A stretch of DNA of 64,000 nucleotides. Origin: Castanea sativa. Lineage: Eukaryota; Streptophyta; Magnoliopsida; Fagales; Fagaceae. The stretch is from NCBI RefSeq assembly GCF_040712315.1, contig NC_134017.1, positions 54,655,136-54,719,135 of the forward strand. The letters are read 5' to 3'. Every line of letters begins with the position of its first letter. The first letter of the stretch is position 1. A model generated the notes under the pieces. That model saw only the letters and a program-made list of their open reading frames with translations. It was not told the origin of the DNA and did not search any database. Below are positions 44,872 through 55,349 of the stretch, in pieces. The translations under genes and the position numbers were made by a program.

Positions 44872-44917
<46 letters not shown>
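44754..44917 (+). mobile_element. tRNA-derived SINE with A46 tail
   Basis: A polymerase III A box-like TGGTGCGATGG (44758) and B box-like GGGTTCAAGTC (44815) are spaced as in tRNA-derived SINEs. A short AT-rich body and an A tail at 44872-44917 follow. The flanking AACTTG repeats at both ends are too short to prove a target duplication. Confidence 0.65.
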
Positions 44918-44919
<2 letters not shown>

Positions 44920-45626
44920 TGCTACTTAGCCATTAATGAATCTTTTGTATTCCCACATTGAAATTGTTTTGGCTTATTTTCCTCCTTTATGTAAATAGCC
45001 TCCCACAAAATAGTGACCCCAATAGAAAATACCAATACTGTTAGAAAATAATTTCGATAACTTTGTTTTCCCGCAATTATGGTCTAAAATAATTGGCAAT
45101 TGAAACAGGTCTTTGGTGGATTATTTCTAGTAGATTGTATTGATAAAAAAAATTAAAAATTAAAAAAGAAGACATGAGACAAAGTGACATGACAATTTTT
45201 TAAAATTTTGTACCCAACATGACTATGCTTCATTTAGTTTAGTGTTAAAAATGGGTTTGATTTACATTTTAAAATCATGACGAAAGATTATATATGTTCT
45301 GTGAAATGTTTTTTTATTTTCTAGTTTTAATTTGAATTTAATATTATTTACTAGACAATGGAAGTGTTGCCACGTTTTTTTTTATCATTAATTGTGCAAT
45401 TTTCTATAGTATACTCTTTGATTTGGTTTCACCAAGTTGCGGCGAAAAATTATTTCGTTTTCTGAGTTATTCTATAAAATGAGTTTCCCATTCTGTACTA
45501 TTTGATAAAATTGGAGATTCCTATATTTTTTTTTTTTATAAGAGAGATTCCTATAGTTAGTCATATTTAAAAAAAAAATTTAATCTAATAACAACAACAA
45601 CAATAACAACAGCAACAACAAACTCA
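44920..45626. other. AT-rich intergenic DNA, no gene seen
   Basis: Contains an (AAC)n-like patch at about 45590-45622. No gene. Confidence 0.5.
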
Positions 45627-45696
45627 CCTTTTGAACACCCATTGTGTTCACATAATTCATGCCTTTTGAACACCCATTGTGTTCACATAATTCATG
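45627..45696. repeat. Exact 35-bp tandem duplication
   Basis: 45627-45661 and 45662-45696 are identical (CCTTTTGAACACCCATTGTG at the start of each). Perfect identity implies a recent event. Confidence 0.9.
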
Positions 45697-45810
45697 TCTA
45701 GGAAACAAAATTTTCCAAATATTAGTTGTGTTCTCTTTTTTATTTTTTGGAAGCATTAATTATTTGATGGATATATTGCCAAATGGGGAGAAAACATAAG
45801 GACAGAATTT

Positions 45811-46318
45811 ATAACAAAATCATTGAAATTGATTCTAATAGAAGTTTATGATAATCCTAAAAGGTCTGACAAGGAGATGATTAAGGTGAGCTTGGTTAGA
45901 AGATTAACCAACAGTTTTGCTAATAGGCGTTGTTACTTATACTTTCTATTCTGTTCAACGTAGCTTTTGGTTCATAATGATAATAATAACAACTTGAAGA
46001 AACACAATTTTTTTTTATCTTATATCAATAATTTTAACAATTACAATGTAAATAATTATAACAAGAAAACATAAACATAATTTTTTTTAATATTTCTTTT
46101 AATTGTTTTGTTAAAAAAAACTCATTGCAATTTGAACTTGGTGAGAGTAGATAAATAATTATTATCTATAAACATTAAAAAAAAACTAAAATTGTTGAAA
46201 TCAGTGGAATATTAAAAAAAAAAAACCCTTACTAAAAATAATAAAGAATAAACATAAAAATGATTAACTATATATTTTTTTTTTTGATCAACCGTGTGAT
46301 TTGCAACAATATTGTGTA
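45811..46318. repeat. Duplicated intergenic segment, copy 1
   Basis: Matches 54837-55343 over about 500 bp with many small indels. Shared blocks include ATAACAAAATCATTGAAATT, GAGCTTGGTTAGAAGAT, AATAATAACAACTTGAAGAAAC-type sequence and GTGATTTGCAACA. Non-coding. Confidence 0.75.
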
Positions 46319-46740
46319 GTGTGTTTTATAGGGTAATGTTGCCTTGTATGCAAAGTTATGTATCAAAATAAGTACTCTTTTATTTTGATGGTGACCCACC
46401 AAGTAAGCTCGAGTCTTTTGGCTAAAAATTGCAAAAAATGAAGTTTATTATTGTTATAGGTACTGTTCAAAGTTATTTGATAAAATGAGGAGAGAGACTG
46501 AATTTCGGCAACTGTATTGCCGAAATTGCAAGAAAAAGTAGAATGTGTCAGGGGAGAGAGAAAATTGAATTTCGATAATGACATTACCGAAATTCTTATC
46601 CTGCCCTGCTGCCCGTGAAGTGCCCAAAATACTGAAATGGAAAACCAATTGTGGCAATGGCATTGCCGAAAATGGGAGAAAAAAAAAAAAAAGAATTGTG
46701 GCAACCAAGTTGCCGAAAATGGAGGGAAAAAAAAAGATGC

Positions 46741-46903
46741 TACGTCCACAATATTTTTCACAATAAATTACAGGTGGTTAGTTGTTATTGGTTCAAATTT
46801 GAACCTAACACTAAGATAACTTTTATGCCCCAATAATAACAATAAGTAATAACTTGCTATTTATGATTTGTTGTAAAAATATTGTGAAAATATTGTGGAT
46901 GTA
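46741..46903 (+). mobile_element. MITE of the ATGTCCACAAC family in the left arm
   Basis: Same layout as 3897-4056, including ACAGGTGGTTAGTTGTTATTG and TTCAAATTTGAACC. Confidence 0.75.
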
Positions 46904-47103
46904 TCATTTAAAAAAAATCGTGGAGCCGAAATAGAAGGAAAAGAAAAAAAAAAAAAAAAAAGTGGCAATTTGGCAATGCCATTGCCGAAATAGAGGGGGA
47001 AAAAAAAAATTTCCCTCTATTTCGGCAATGGCATTGCCACATTGCCACTTTTTTTTTTTTTCTTTTCCTTTTATTTCGGCACCACAATTTTTTTTAGAAA
47101 TGA

Positions 47104-47266
47104 TACGTTCACAACATTTTCACAATATTTTTACAACAAATCATAAATGACAAGTTGTTACTTATTGTTATTATTGGAGCAAAAAAGTTATCTTAGTGTT
47201 AGGTTCAAATTTGAACCAATAACAACTAACCACATGTAATTTGTTGTGAAAAATGTTGTGGATGTA
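47104..47266 (-). mobile_element. MITE of the ATGTCCACAAC family in the right arm
   Basis: Mirror copy of 46741-46903. Its position in the arm matches, so it was duplicated with the arm and is not a separate insertion. Confidence 0.75.
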
Positions 47267-47956
47267 GAATTTTTTTTCCCCCTCCATTTTCGGCAACTTG
47301 GTTGCCACAAATTTTTTTTTTCCTCCCATTTTCGACAATGCCATTGCCACAATTGGTTTTTCATTTCAGCATTTTGGGCACTTCACAGGCAGGCTCGCAA
47401 GTAAGGGCAGGACAAGAATTTCGGTAATCTCATTACCGAAATTCAATTTTCCTCTCTCCCCTGACACATTCTACTTTTTCTTGCAATTTCGGCAATACCG
47501 TTGCCGAAATTCAATCTCTCTCCTCATTTTGCTAAATAATTTTGAACAGTACCTATAACAATAATAAACTCAATTTTTTACAATTTTTAGCCAAAAGACT
47601 CAAGTAAGCTCCCTCATAAATCTTATCCATAATTCAATTTAAAAAAGTAAAATAATTGAAAAAATGAATTGGATTAACAGATTAGTCATGTTGCTTTCAT
47701 GTCACTGGCATACGATGGCGCGCACAACCCAACCTCAAAACCATCTAAAGTCCAGCTAGTGAGATATAACACATAAAAATAAAAAATATTGATTTATGAT
47801 TCATTTTCAATTACATGTGAACATGACAACAAATAAAACGTATGATGGAGAAGACTTTTCATCACAAAATTTCCTTATTTCATTGCTTAAGACACGGTCA
47901 CCAAAAGTCCTAGTGAAACTTCATCACTAAAGTGTTAGTTTTTTTTTTTAATTATA

Positions 47957-48217
47957 GTGATGAAATTTTTCGTCACCTATTATTTTTCTCGCTAAACATT
48001 ATGTTCAAAGAGGAAATAAATTCATCACCAATTATTTTTAATTCGTAATTTTTATTTTATTTTACCATATTGGGTAACGAAATATTTCGTCACTAATTAT
48101 ATTTTTGTATTTTTTTTTTAATTTTCCAATTTCAATGGATTTGGTGATGAATTATTTCGTCACCAATTTTTGTTTATATTCAGAGTCCACCTTGTTAGTG
48201 ACAAAACATTTCGTCAC
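47957..48217. repeat. Array of four GTGAYGAAANNTTTCGTCAC palindromes
   Basis: Palindromes at 47957-47976, 48074-48093, 48143-48164 and 48198-48217, each ending TTTCGTCAC and usually followed by NAATT. Half-sites with TTCATCAC lie at about 47925 and 48020. Clustered motifs of this kind are typical of CACTA-type subterminal regions, but no CACTA terminus was identified. Confidence 0.6.
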
Positions 48218-48219
48218 AA

Positions 48220-49270
48220 ATTACATTAACATGTTCTTTCCATTAAATTGCTATTACATTTAACATTAACCTATTAATTTCCAATCACATCCATAAACAA
48301 ATCATTCATACAATCTTTTCAAACCACATTCATAATCATCCATACAATCTAAAAAGTAAATAAAAAACCGTTATACTATTAAACCCATTGACTATAAGTT
48401 GTTCACAAAACAATTAAAACAATATATATAGATGAAATATGTCTTCCATGCATTACAAAAACAAAAATGAGTTCAAGTAGCGCCACAAAAAAAAATAAAG
48501 TCTTCATGCCATCAATCCTATATCTGCACAAATATAAAGAAAAATACATAATATCATCAAGCAAAAAAATAATTATGTTAATAATATAAGATACATTTTA
48601 AGCAATGAGTTAAAAGTTATAAAAGTAATAACACGCTTACATATAAGTCATAACAACTCATAAAGTAAAGATATATTTTCAAGTATTATGTAATGTACAC
48701 TTACACCTAGCTCTCTAATCATGAGTCCTATTGGTGTGCATAAGTTTGTTCATGTTATATTAGACCTGAAAATTTCTCATCAAATTAAAGTCACGTTGTA
48801 ACATCTATTTCCTTTACTTGTAAAAACTAATGGACCCAATATGTTAAATATACCCAAGTTTTGAATTGGCTTAACTACCACATTGATACCTTAAAAGATT
48901 TCAGTTATGCTCCAACAATTTGATGCACTAAAGGCATCCAAAAATTTTAAGTCCAGAAAACATCATACTCTAGCACTATCATGCTAATCAGTTTGAGAAA
49001 ATTGCAGTATAAACAGCAAAGATAAAACTTACATTCTTCCCATGTCTCTTTACCTGCATCACAACCCTTTTTTACCAACTATCTGCCCTACAAGAACCCA
49101 CGTTGTACCAAATCAATAATAATAGATTTTGAAAGAGCAATAAAACTTATTAAAATGGTTTAGCATATTTTTACAAACTCAAAAGTGATCCACACTTGTT
49201 ATAACCAAAGCTAAGTAAATTTGCATATTCATGTGGCCCTATAGATTGGATTTTACAATGAATAGCAGAT
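48220..49270. other. Intergenic, no gene seen
   Basis: AT-rich DNA left of the Harbinger element. No frame or element boundary supported. Confidence 0.5.
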
Positions 49271-49273
49271 TAA

Positions 49274-49302
49274 CGCTCTGTTTGTTTCGATGTAAAATAT
49301 TT
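49274..49302 (+). repeat. Left terminal inverted repeat of the Harbinger element
   Basis: Identical to the complement of 54805-54833 over 29 bp, then diverging into AAAATATTTT-rich subterminal DNA. Confidence 0.85.
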
Positions 49303-49439
49303 TCAGAAAAATATTTTCCAATTTTACAGTGTTTGTTTTGTAGTAAAATATTTAGTCAAAAGTAAAATATTTTCAGTCAACTAAATCAACCTAGACAAAT
49401 TTATGTAAAATATTTTACGCTTAAAATTTTGGGAAAACA

Positions 49440-51110
49440 TTTTACATTTGCTCAGTTCTTCACACCCCGATACTTATCACTCCCGCACTTTCGCGCTAAA
49501 ACTCTCTCTCTCTCTCGTATATCTCTCCAAAAAAATCCAGCCCCTCTCAGATTTCTCTCCAAAAAAACCCAGCCACCTTCAGTCCCCTCTCTCGCCAATC
49601 TCCAGCTCCAAGGTCCAACGCACCACCGGCCAGCTCTAGCTTTTGCCGGCGCCGCCCATCATCGGCAAAACTAGGTACTTTTCTGCCTTTTTAGTTCAGA
49701 TTTCTCCTTTTCTTTTCGTTTTTCATCATCTCTAACCCTTCTCTGGTTTTTCTTAGGTTCGATCTGTTGTTTTATTATTATATATCTGTGTGTGTTGTAT
49801 GGTTTTTGGCTTTTGTGCTCACCTCATGTTATTGGGTTTTTGGTTTTTGATTTTTAGTTAATACTATGTGCGTGCCTATTTGAAATTTTCAATCTAAAAA
49901 TGGATTGGTGATCAGTGGGGTTAGAGTACAACTGATTTAGACAAATGGGGGTTTTTTTTTTTTTTTTGAAGCATCTATAATAAAAACATTTGCTTCCATT
50001 AATTCTTTGATTTTGTACGTTTTTCTAAAAGTGAATCGGAAAAGGAAAAGAAAAAGAAAAGGTCTTACTAGGATCAACAAGGTTAAAATCACATAAGTTT
50101 TTGGGTTCCTTAAAAACCTTATTCATAGCATAGCTAGGGGAATAAGGGGAAGTGAAGGAACATTTGTGCTTTGTGTGTTTCTGTTATTGGAATGCTAAGA
50201 ATGTGATTTATAGAAAAGTGGTTTTTCTTTTTTAATTATTAGTATGAATCACAGAAAAGTATGATTGGAGGGCTACCTTCTATCTGCATTAGTAGCTATC
50301 TGATGTGACAAGGGAATGACTTAAATAACATGGATAGTAGTTTGCTAACAGATAAATTTTATGTATTAGGGATATGTACAAAGTTGCATTTTGAGTGAAT
50401 TTCTATTAACTACTGTTCAACATAACAGTGTGACAAGGGAATGACCTAAATAACATGGATCGGAGTTTACTGATAGAGAAATTTTGTTTATTAGGGAAAT
50501 GTACAAAGTTGTATATTAATTTAAATTTTGTTGACTACTATTAACAACCATTAGCAGAGAAATTATGGCAATTAACCTACTTGGATTGATTTACCCCAGC
50601 TTTGAAAAGGGAGAAATAGTGTCTTGGGAAAAACCACTCTCCACTTTATAGGACATGGGAGCTTCTAAAGGAGAACATTGGGTCTCAATATAGTCAATAC
50701 TAAGTCTTATCTGCTGCCAAAAAAACATGGTAGCTGACAGGGTGGTTTATATGGATTATATGTTTAAGAACAAACCAGGTTGCATATATTTATGGAATGT
50801 TTCATACTTGAGTCTAATATATTTTTTCTTTGTGTGTGTGTGTGTGTATGTGTCTACTTCTTTTTGCATATTTGCTTTGTGTGCCAAGCCCTTGTTTTAG
50901 TAATTGATATGGGTATTAAAATATGTAGCTGCAACAATGGTGCGAGTGTGTGTTTTGAATGACGCTCTTAACAGCATGTACATATTTAATTTCGTATGGT
51001 ATTTAATTACTGCCTCTGCTTTTTGGTTGTGTGGTTGGCTTTTTCTATTTTTTTTTAGTTTTGTGTGGCTAAACAAAAGTTAAAAGAGCCCATTATCTTG
51101 GTTTTGTTAT
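49440..51110 (+). other. Harbinger 5' region without gene
   Basis: CT-rich start with CTCTCTCTCTCTC at about 49502, then AT-rich DNA. It includes an approximate repeat of TGACAAGGGAATGAC at 50307 and 50432 and a (TG)n run at 50831-50847. The short frames here have no motif. TGTTATGTAG at 51105-51114, just before the transposase ATG, looks like a splice acceptor, so part of this may be an intron of the transposase gene. Confidence 0.6.
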
Positions 51111-51114
51111 GTAG

Positions 51115-52448
51115 ATGGTTAACCAAAAAATTCAAGTAGTAGTTCTTGCCACAATTGCATCTGTCCTTGCTGTGGGAGCTATAATATTAGAAGATATTAG
51201 GTCTAGGAGATTTATAATTAGGCAACCTCGTGTGAACCAGGATTATGAAAGAGAAGGTTTATAAGTGATATTCTTCATTGAGGTGATGCACGTTGTAGTT
51301 TTATGATAAGAATGAGACCTGTAGCTTTCTATGAATTATGTAGAATTCTTGTTGAGAGAAACTTGGTACGTGAGACTATCTACATGCCTATTACAGAGCA
51401 GGTGTTGATGTTTTTGCATATTATTGGCCATAATGTTAGGTTTCGAGTTGTTGCTGCCAGGTTCCATAGATCAATTGAGACAACTTATCGATATTTTAAA
51501 ATTGTCCTTAAAGCAGTTTTGCAGTTATATAGGTATGTTGTTAGATTACCTGACAACTCTACACCCCCAGAGATAAGGAATAGTAGAAGGTTTTATCCTT
51601 ATTTTAAGGTAAATTTTCAAAATTTGTTTATTGTTTTTTTATTTGTTAGGTGATTTTTGAAATGAACATTACTTAATATTGGTCATCATTAAGATTGTGT
51701 GAGAGCAATTGATGGAACTCATGTTCGTGCATCTGTTCCAATTGAAATCCAAGGAAGGTTTCGTGGTTTAAAGGGGGGGACAACACAAAATGTGTTAGCT
51801 GCAATTTCATTTCACTTAAGATTCACCTATATGTTAGCTGGTTGGGAAGGCAGTGCTCATGATTCTCGTATTTTAAATGATGCACTTAGTAGACCAAGGG
51901 GACTTACAATACCAGAAGGTATTATATAGATAACTAGCCTTTATGTTTGGTTTTATGCTAGATTTTTTTATAAAAAAATTGATTAATAATTTGTACGTAA
52001 ATATTATCTTGGTGATGCTGGTTATGGAAATAGGCCTGGAATCTTGTCTCCTTATCGAAGTGTTCGATATCATTTGAAAGAGTTTAGTGATCATCCACCT
52101 GAAAATGCAAAAGAATTATTCAACCTTCGTCATTCTTCGTTGTGAACAACCATTGAGCGAGGGTTTGGAGTTATAAAAAAACGTTTTCGTGTCTTGGATG
52201 CAAAACCATTTTGGTCTTTTAATACACAAGTGGATGTTGTTTTAGCATGTGGTGTTATTCACAATCACATCATGGGGGTTGATCCTAATGACCCAATTAT
52301 GCAAGCTGGAACATGTGAGACAGAATCTAGTGATCGAGTCCAACCTAGCCGACGCGAAGCTATAGTGGAAAGTAGAGAATGGAATAATAAGAGGGATGAG
52401 ATATGTCAAGCAATGTGGGCTAACTACATAATTAGGAGGCATGCATAA
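51115..52448 (+). pseudogene. PIF/Harbinger DDE transposase, broken
   Basis: Would cut and paste the element. ATG at 51115; conserved N-terminal part from RMRPVAFYELCRIL (51309). Catalytic-region blocks in order: AIDGTHV (about 51705), AGWEGSAHDSRIL (about 51837), YYLGDAGYGNRPG (about 52002), ERGFGVIKKRF (about 52155). Two short introns are inferred, about 51609-51692 and 51919-51996. The first has GTAAAT but a poor acceptor; the second has GTATTA but ends AC instead of AG. Lesions: frameshift near 51260, TGA 51279-51281, TGA 52143-52145. The C-terminus is complete (YIIRRHA). Not functional as read. Confidence 0.85.
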
Positions 52449-52784
52449 ATTTATTCAGTCTAAGCTGTTTGGACTTATTTGTTGATAATGTTTGACAGCG
52501 TTCTATGATTATGTGCTGTCAGCTTTAATTGGCTTTGTATTTGGTTGCTAACAGAGCATAAGTGGATATCTTGTACACTTTTTAAAACGTAATATTGAAT
52601 ATTTTTGTGGGATACAGTTAAAATTGTTATTTGGTTCCTCAAGTTCAAGTCAACATGGCTTTGCATTGTTTTTGGATGATGAATTTTTTGTTCCATAGTT
52701 TCAGGTTTTATTTTTGTAATAATGTTTTATAGTGTTATTATCATAATGGTTGTGATTCATTAGATTGTTCTTTTGGCTATAGCA

Positions 52785-53754
52785 ATGTCCAAGAACAAGG
52801 GGAAAGAACCAGGATCTCAACTTAGGTGGACACAACCAATGTGTGACATGCTATTTAAAATGTTGGTTATTGAGGCTGAACAAGGCAACAAGCCCTCAAA
52901 CAAATATAAGCCTCAATCCCTTGACAAAGTGGCAAAAGAAATTGGTGTGAAGTTTAATGTAGAGTGTTATGCATCACATGTGCATAACCGTCTTCGTACG
53001 GTTAGAAAAGAGTGGAAACTCATTCAGGACATTCGAAAAAAAAGTGGATTTGGTTGGGATGATAATTTGAAAATGATCACATGTGACAAGCAAACTTATG
53101 ATGCTGAAGTGCGGGTATGAAATTTATTTAAATGAGCTTCTTCTTTTTTGAGGATCAATAATGATTTATACATTTATTATATTAAATCATCCAATTTATT
53201 GACATTGTCATATTTCTTTGAACAGGCTCATCCTCCTCATGCGCCATATTTAAATTAAAAAAATTGAACAGTATGATGGGATGGCTATTGTTGTTGGTAA
53301 GGACATGGCAACTGGTGGCTTTTCAAAGCAATGGAGTGAACCTTCTCCATTGGTTGAAAATGAGACCCCACAGAATGACATCCAAAATCCAGAATTTGAA
53401 GGTGACTCTGATACATTGCCAAAAGATGCCCATGAAGCTTCCAATGGAACTTCATCTAAGGGAAGGAGCCATAGAAAGAGAACTTATGTAGCTATGAATG
53501 AAGATAGTCCTTTCAGTGAGATGACTGAACAACTCAAACAGATTGCAGTAGCCGTTACAACTCTGAGTCATGGCCCAGTTAATACAAATGAGCTTCATAA
53601 AATAGTGATGAATGTTGAAGGCTTTGAAGAAGACATGCTTGATGAAGCTTTTGATCATTTGGTTAATGATGAAAAGGCAGGAAGGGCCTTTATGGCTAAA
53701 AATGATAGGATGAGAAAGCTTTGGTTGGAGAAATTTTTCAACAAAACCTTATAA
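52785..53754 (+). pseudogene. Myb/SANT-like protein of the Harbinger element, frameshifted
   Basis: Partner protein that in PIF/Harbinger systems binds DNA and helps bring transposase to the ends and the nucleus. ATG 52785 (MSKNKGKEPG). A Myb_DNA-bind_3-like domain covers about residues 12-105: RWTQPMCDMLFKML, ASHVHNRLRTVRKEWKLI, GFGWDD. An intron at 53115-53225 has GTATGA...TTGAACAG. The exon after it starts AHPPHAPYLN and then goes out of frame near 53255-53262, probably by a one-base insertion in an A-rich run. The frame is restored from about 53265 to the stop at 53752-53754 (SFMAKNDRM-like FMAKNDRMRKLWLEKFF end). Confidence 0.8.
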
Positions 53755-54800
53755 CATGAAGTTGCTGGATACGTTGTGTGAAATATGTTAGTGGTACCAT
53801 GGTATTCTTTAGGTTATTAATAATTATGGAACAATTCCATACTTTGGAAGATTATGTGTTAATGTTAGCTATATTGTCATAGTCTTTGGGTTTTGTTATT
53901 GTAAGTGTGCTTATGGATGGTTATGCAACACTGATTGACATGTTTTGGAGTTATTATGGAATAATGTTATATTTTGGATTTATTAGGATTATGAATGTTA
54001 TATTTTGTCCAGATATATTTTTGCAGGTTTTGGTGTATTGGTTTCTAAACTATTCTGCAGGTTCTTTCATTTTGTTAATTCACGGTATGTAGTTGGTTCT
54101 TTCTTCGTTGGCAAGGGCCAGAAAAAGAGAAAGCATGGTCACTGATGTCTCAAATGCTTTATAGAATTTTTGGCTTCAGTATTGTGGACATGTTCCTTGA
54201 CCCAAACGGACATTTTGCTACTAGAAGAAAGCAAAATGATGTTTTGCACTGCTGAACTCCCTGTGTAGCTGCATTGGTCATGATTATTACAACAGGTGAA
54301 CTCACTAGATATTTGCACGGGGCCAGAAACGTTGGGTGACAGCTGTGGTCTTCAATCTCTTTTGTTATATATTGATTCATCTATTTGACACATTCATATA
54401 TTGAAATTTTGATATATTGAATCTTTGTTGTTATCAATGATTCATCTAGTACATTCTTTGACACATGTTCAATAACTGGATATGTAATTGAGTAAATGAT
54501 GGGTGTATGAAGAATGCTAGATTAGTGCCTTTGATCACTTATGTCTTGCTCTTTCTAAAATTGTAGACACCTGTGTTTTCTAAAATTCATAATTTTTGGA
54601 AAAATCATTTAGATATTGTACTTGTTTTAGCCATTGGTGATATTTCAGTACAATTTTAAATTTTTACCAGTTTTTTTTTTCCATTTTACATTGTGCCAAA
54701 CATCGGAAAATATTTTACACAGCATTTTCATATACACTGCCAAACACTGTAAAATGAAAATATTTTCCTGTAAATATTTTACATGTAAAATATTTTACCT
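53755..54800. other. Harbinger 3' region without gene
   Basis: AT-rich DNA between the Myb/SANT-like gene and the right terminus. The final 150 bp are rich in TAAAATATTTT subterminal motifs in both orientations. Confidence 0.6.
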
Positions 54801-54804
54801 TTAC

Positions 54805-54833
54805 AAATATTTTACATCGAAACAAACAGAGCG
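54805..54833 (-). repeat. Right terminal inverted repeat of the Harbinger element
   Basis: Complement of 49274-49302; followed by the TAA target duplication. Confidence 0.85.
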
Positions 54834-54836
54834 TAA

Positions 54837-55343
54837 ATAACAAAATCATTGAAATCAATTCCATGAAATCTATGATGATCATAAAATGGCTAGCAGGGAG
54901 ATGAATGAGATGAGCTTGGTTAGAAGATAAAATACTAGATTTGTTTTTGGTGATGTTACTTGTACTTTTTATTCTATTCAACCAAGATAGTGGTTCATAA
55001 TAACAATAATAACTTGAAGAAACAATAATTTATTGATGTTATATCAATAATTTCAACAATTACAATATAAATAATTATAACAACAACAACAAAAAAAAAC
55101 ATAAATTTTTTAATGTTTATTTTAATTTTTTAATTAAAAAAAATTCATTGTAACTTAAATTAGTGAGAATAGATAAAAATAATTATTATGTATAAACATA
55201 AGAAAAACATAAACTTGTAAAACTCGGTGAATTTTTTAAGAAAAATAATCATTTACTAAAAAAAATAAAGAATAAACATAACAAATATTATGTATATTTT
55301 GATTTTGTTTGGACATGCCATGTGATTTGCAACAGTATTATGT
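54837..55343. repeat. Duplicated intergenic segment, copy 2
   Basis: Counterpart of 45811-46318. It starts directly at the right target duplication of the Harbinger element, so the element sits at or in this copy. Confidence 0.75.
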
Positions 55344-55349
55344 ATAAAC

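Larger units (their letters stand above)
46411..47601. mobile_element. 1.19-kb near-perfect palindrome, Mutator-like foldback element
   Basis: Two arms of about 590 bp meet near 47003. The left arm begins GAGTCTTTTGGC and the right arm ends GCCAAAAGACTC; identity is about 90% or more by eye. AAGTAAGCTC lies outside both ends (46401-46410, 47602-47611), a 10-bp target duplication like that of Mutator elements. Each arm holds repeated minor palindromes of the type TTTCGGCAATGGCATTGCCGAAA, and each carries one copy of the ATGTCCACAAC MITE in mirrored orientation. There is no transposase. A transcript from either side would fold into a long double-stranded hairpin. Confidence 0.85.
49274..54833 (+). 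mobile_element. PIF/Harbinger element, 5560 bp, TAA target duplication
   Basis: Termini are CGCTCTGTTTGTTTCGATGT, continuing AAAATATTT, perfect for about 29 bp and inverted at the other end. TAA flanks both sides (49271-49273, 54834-54836). Subterminal TAAAATATTTT motifs are repeated inside both ends. The interior carries the two genes typical of this superfamily: a DDE transposase and a Myb/SANT-like protein, here in the same orientation and both damaged. A CT-rich, CDS-free leader (about 49440-49680) follows the left end. Confidence 0.9.

Noticed and set aside
46363..47558. Several overlapping frames in the palindrome
   Set aside because: They mirror each other because the DNA is an inverted repeat; no conserved domain.
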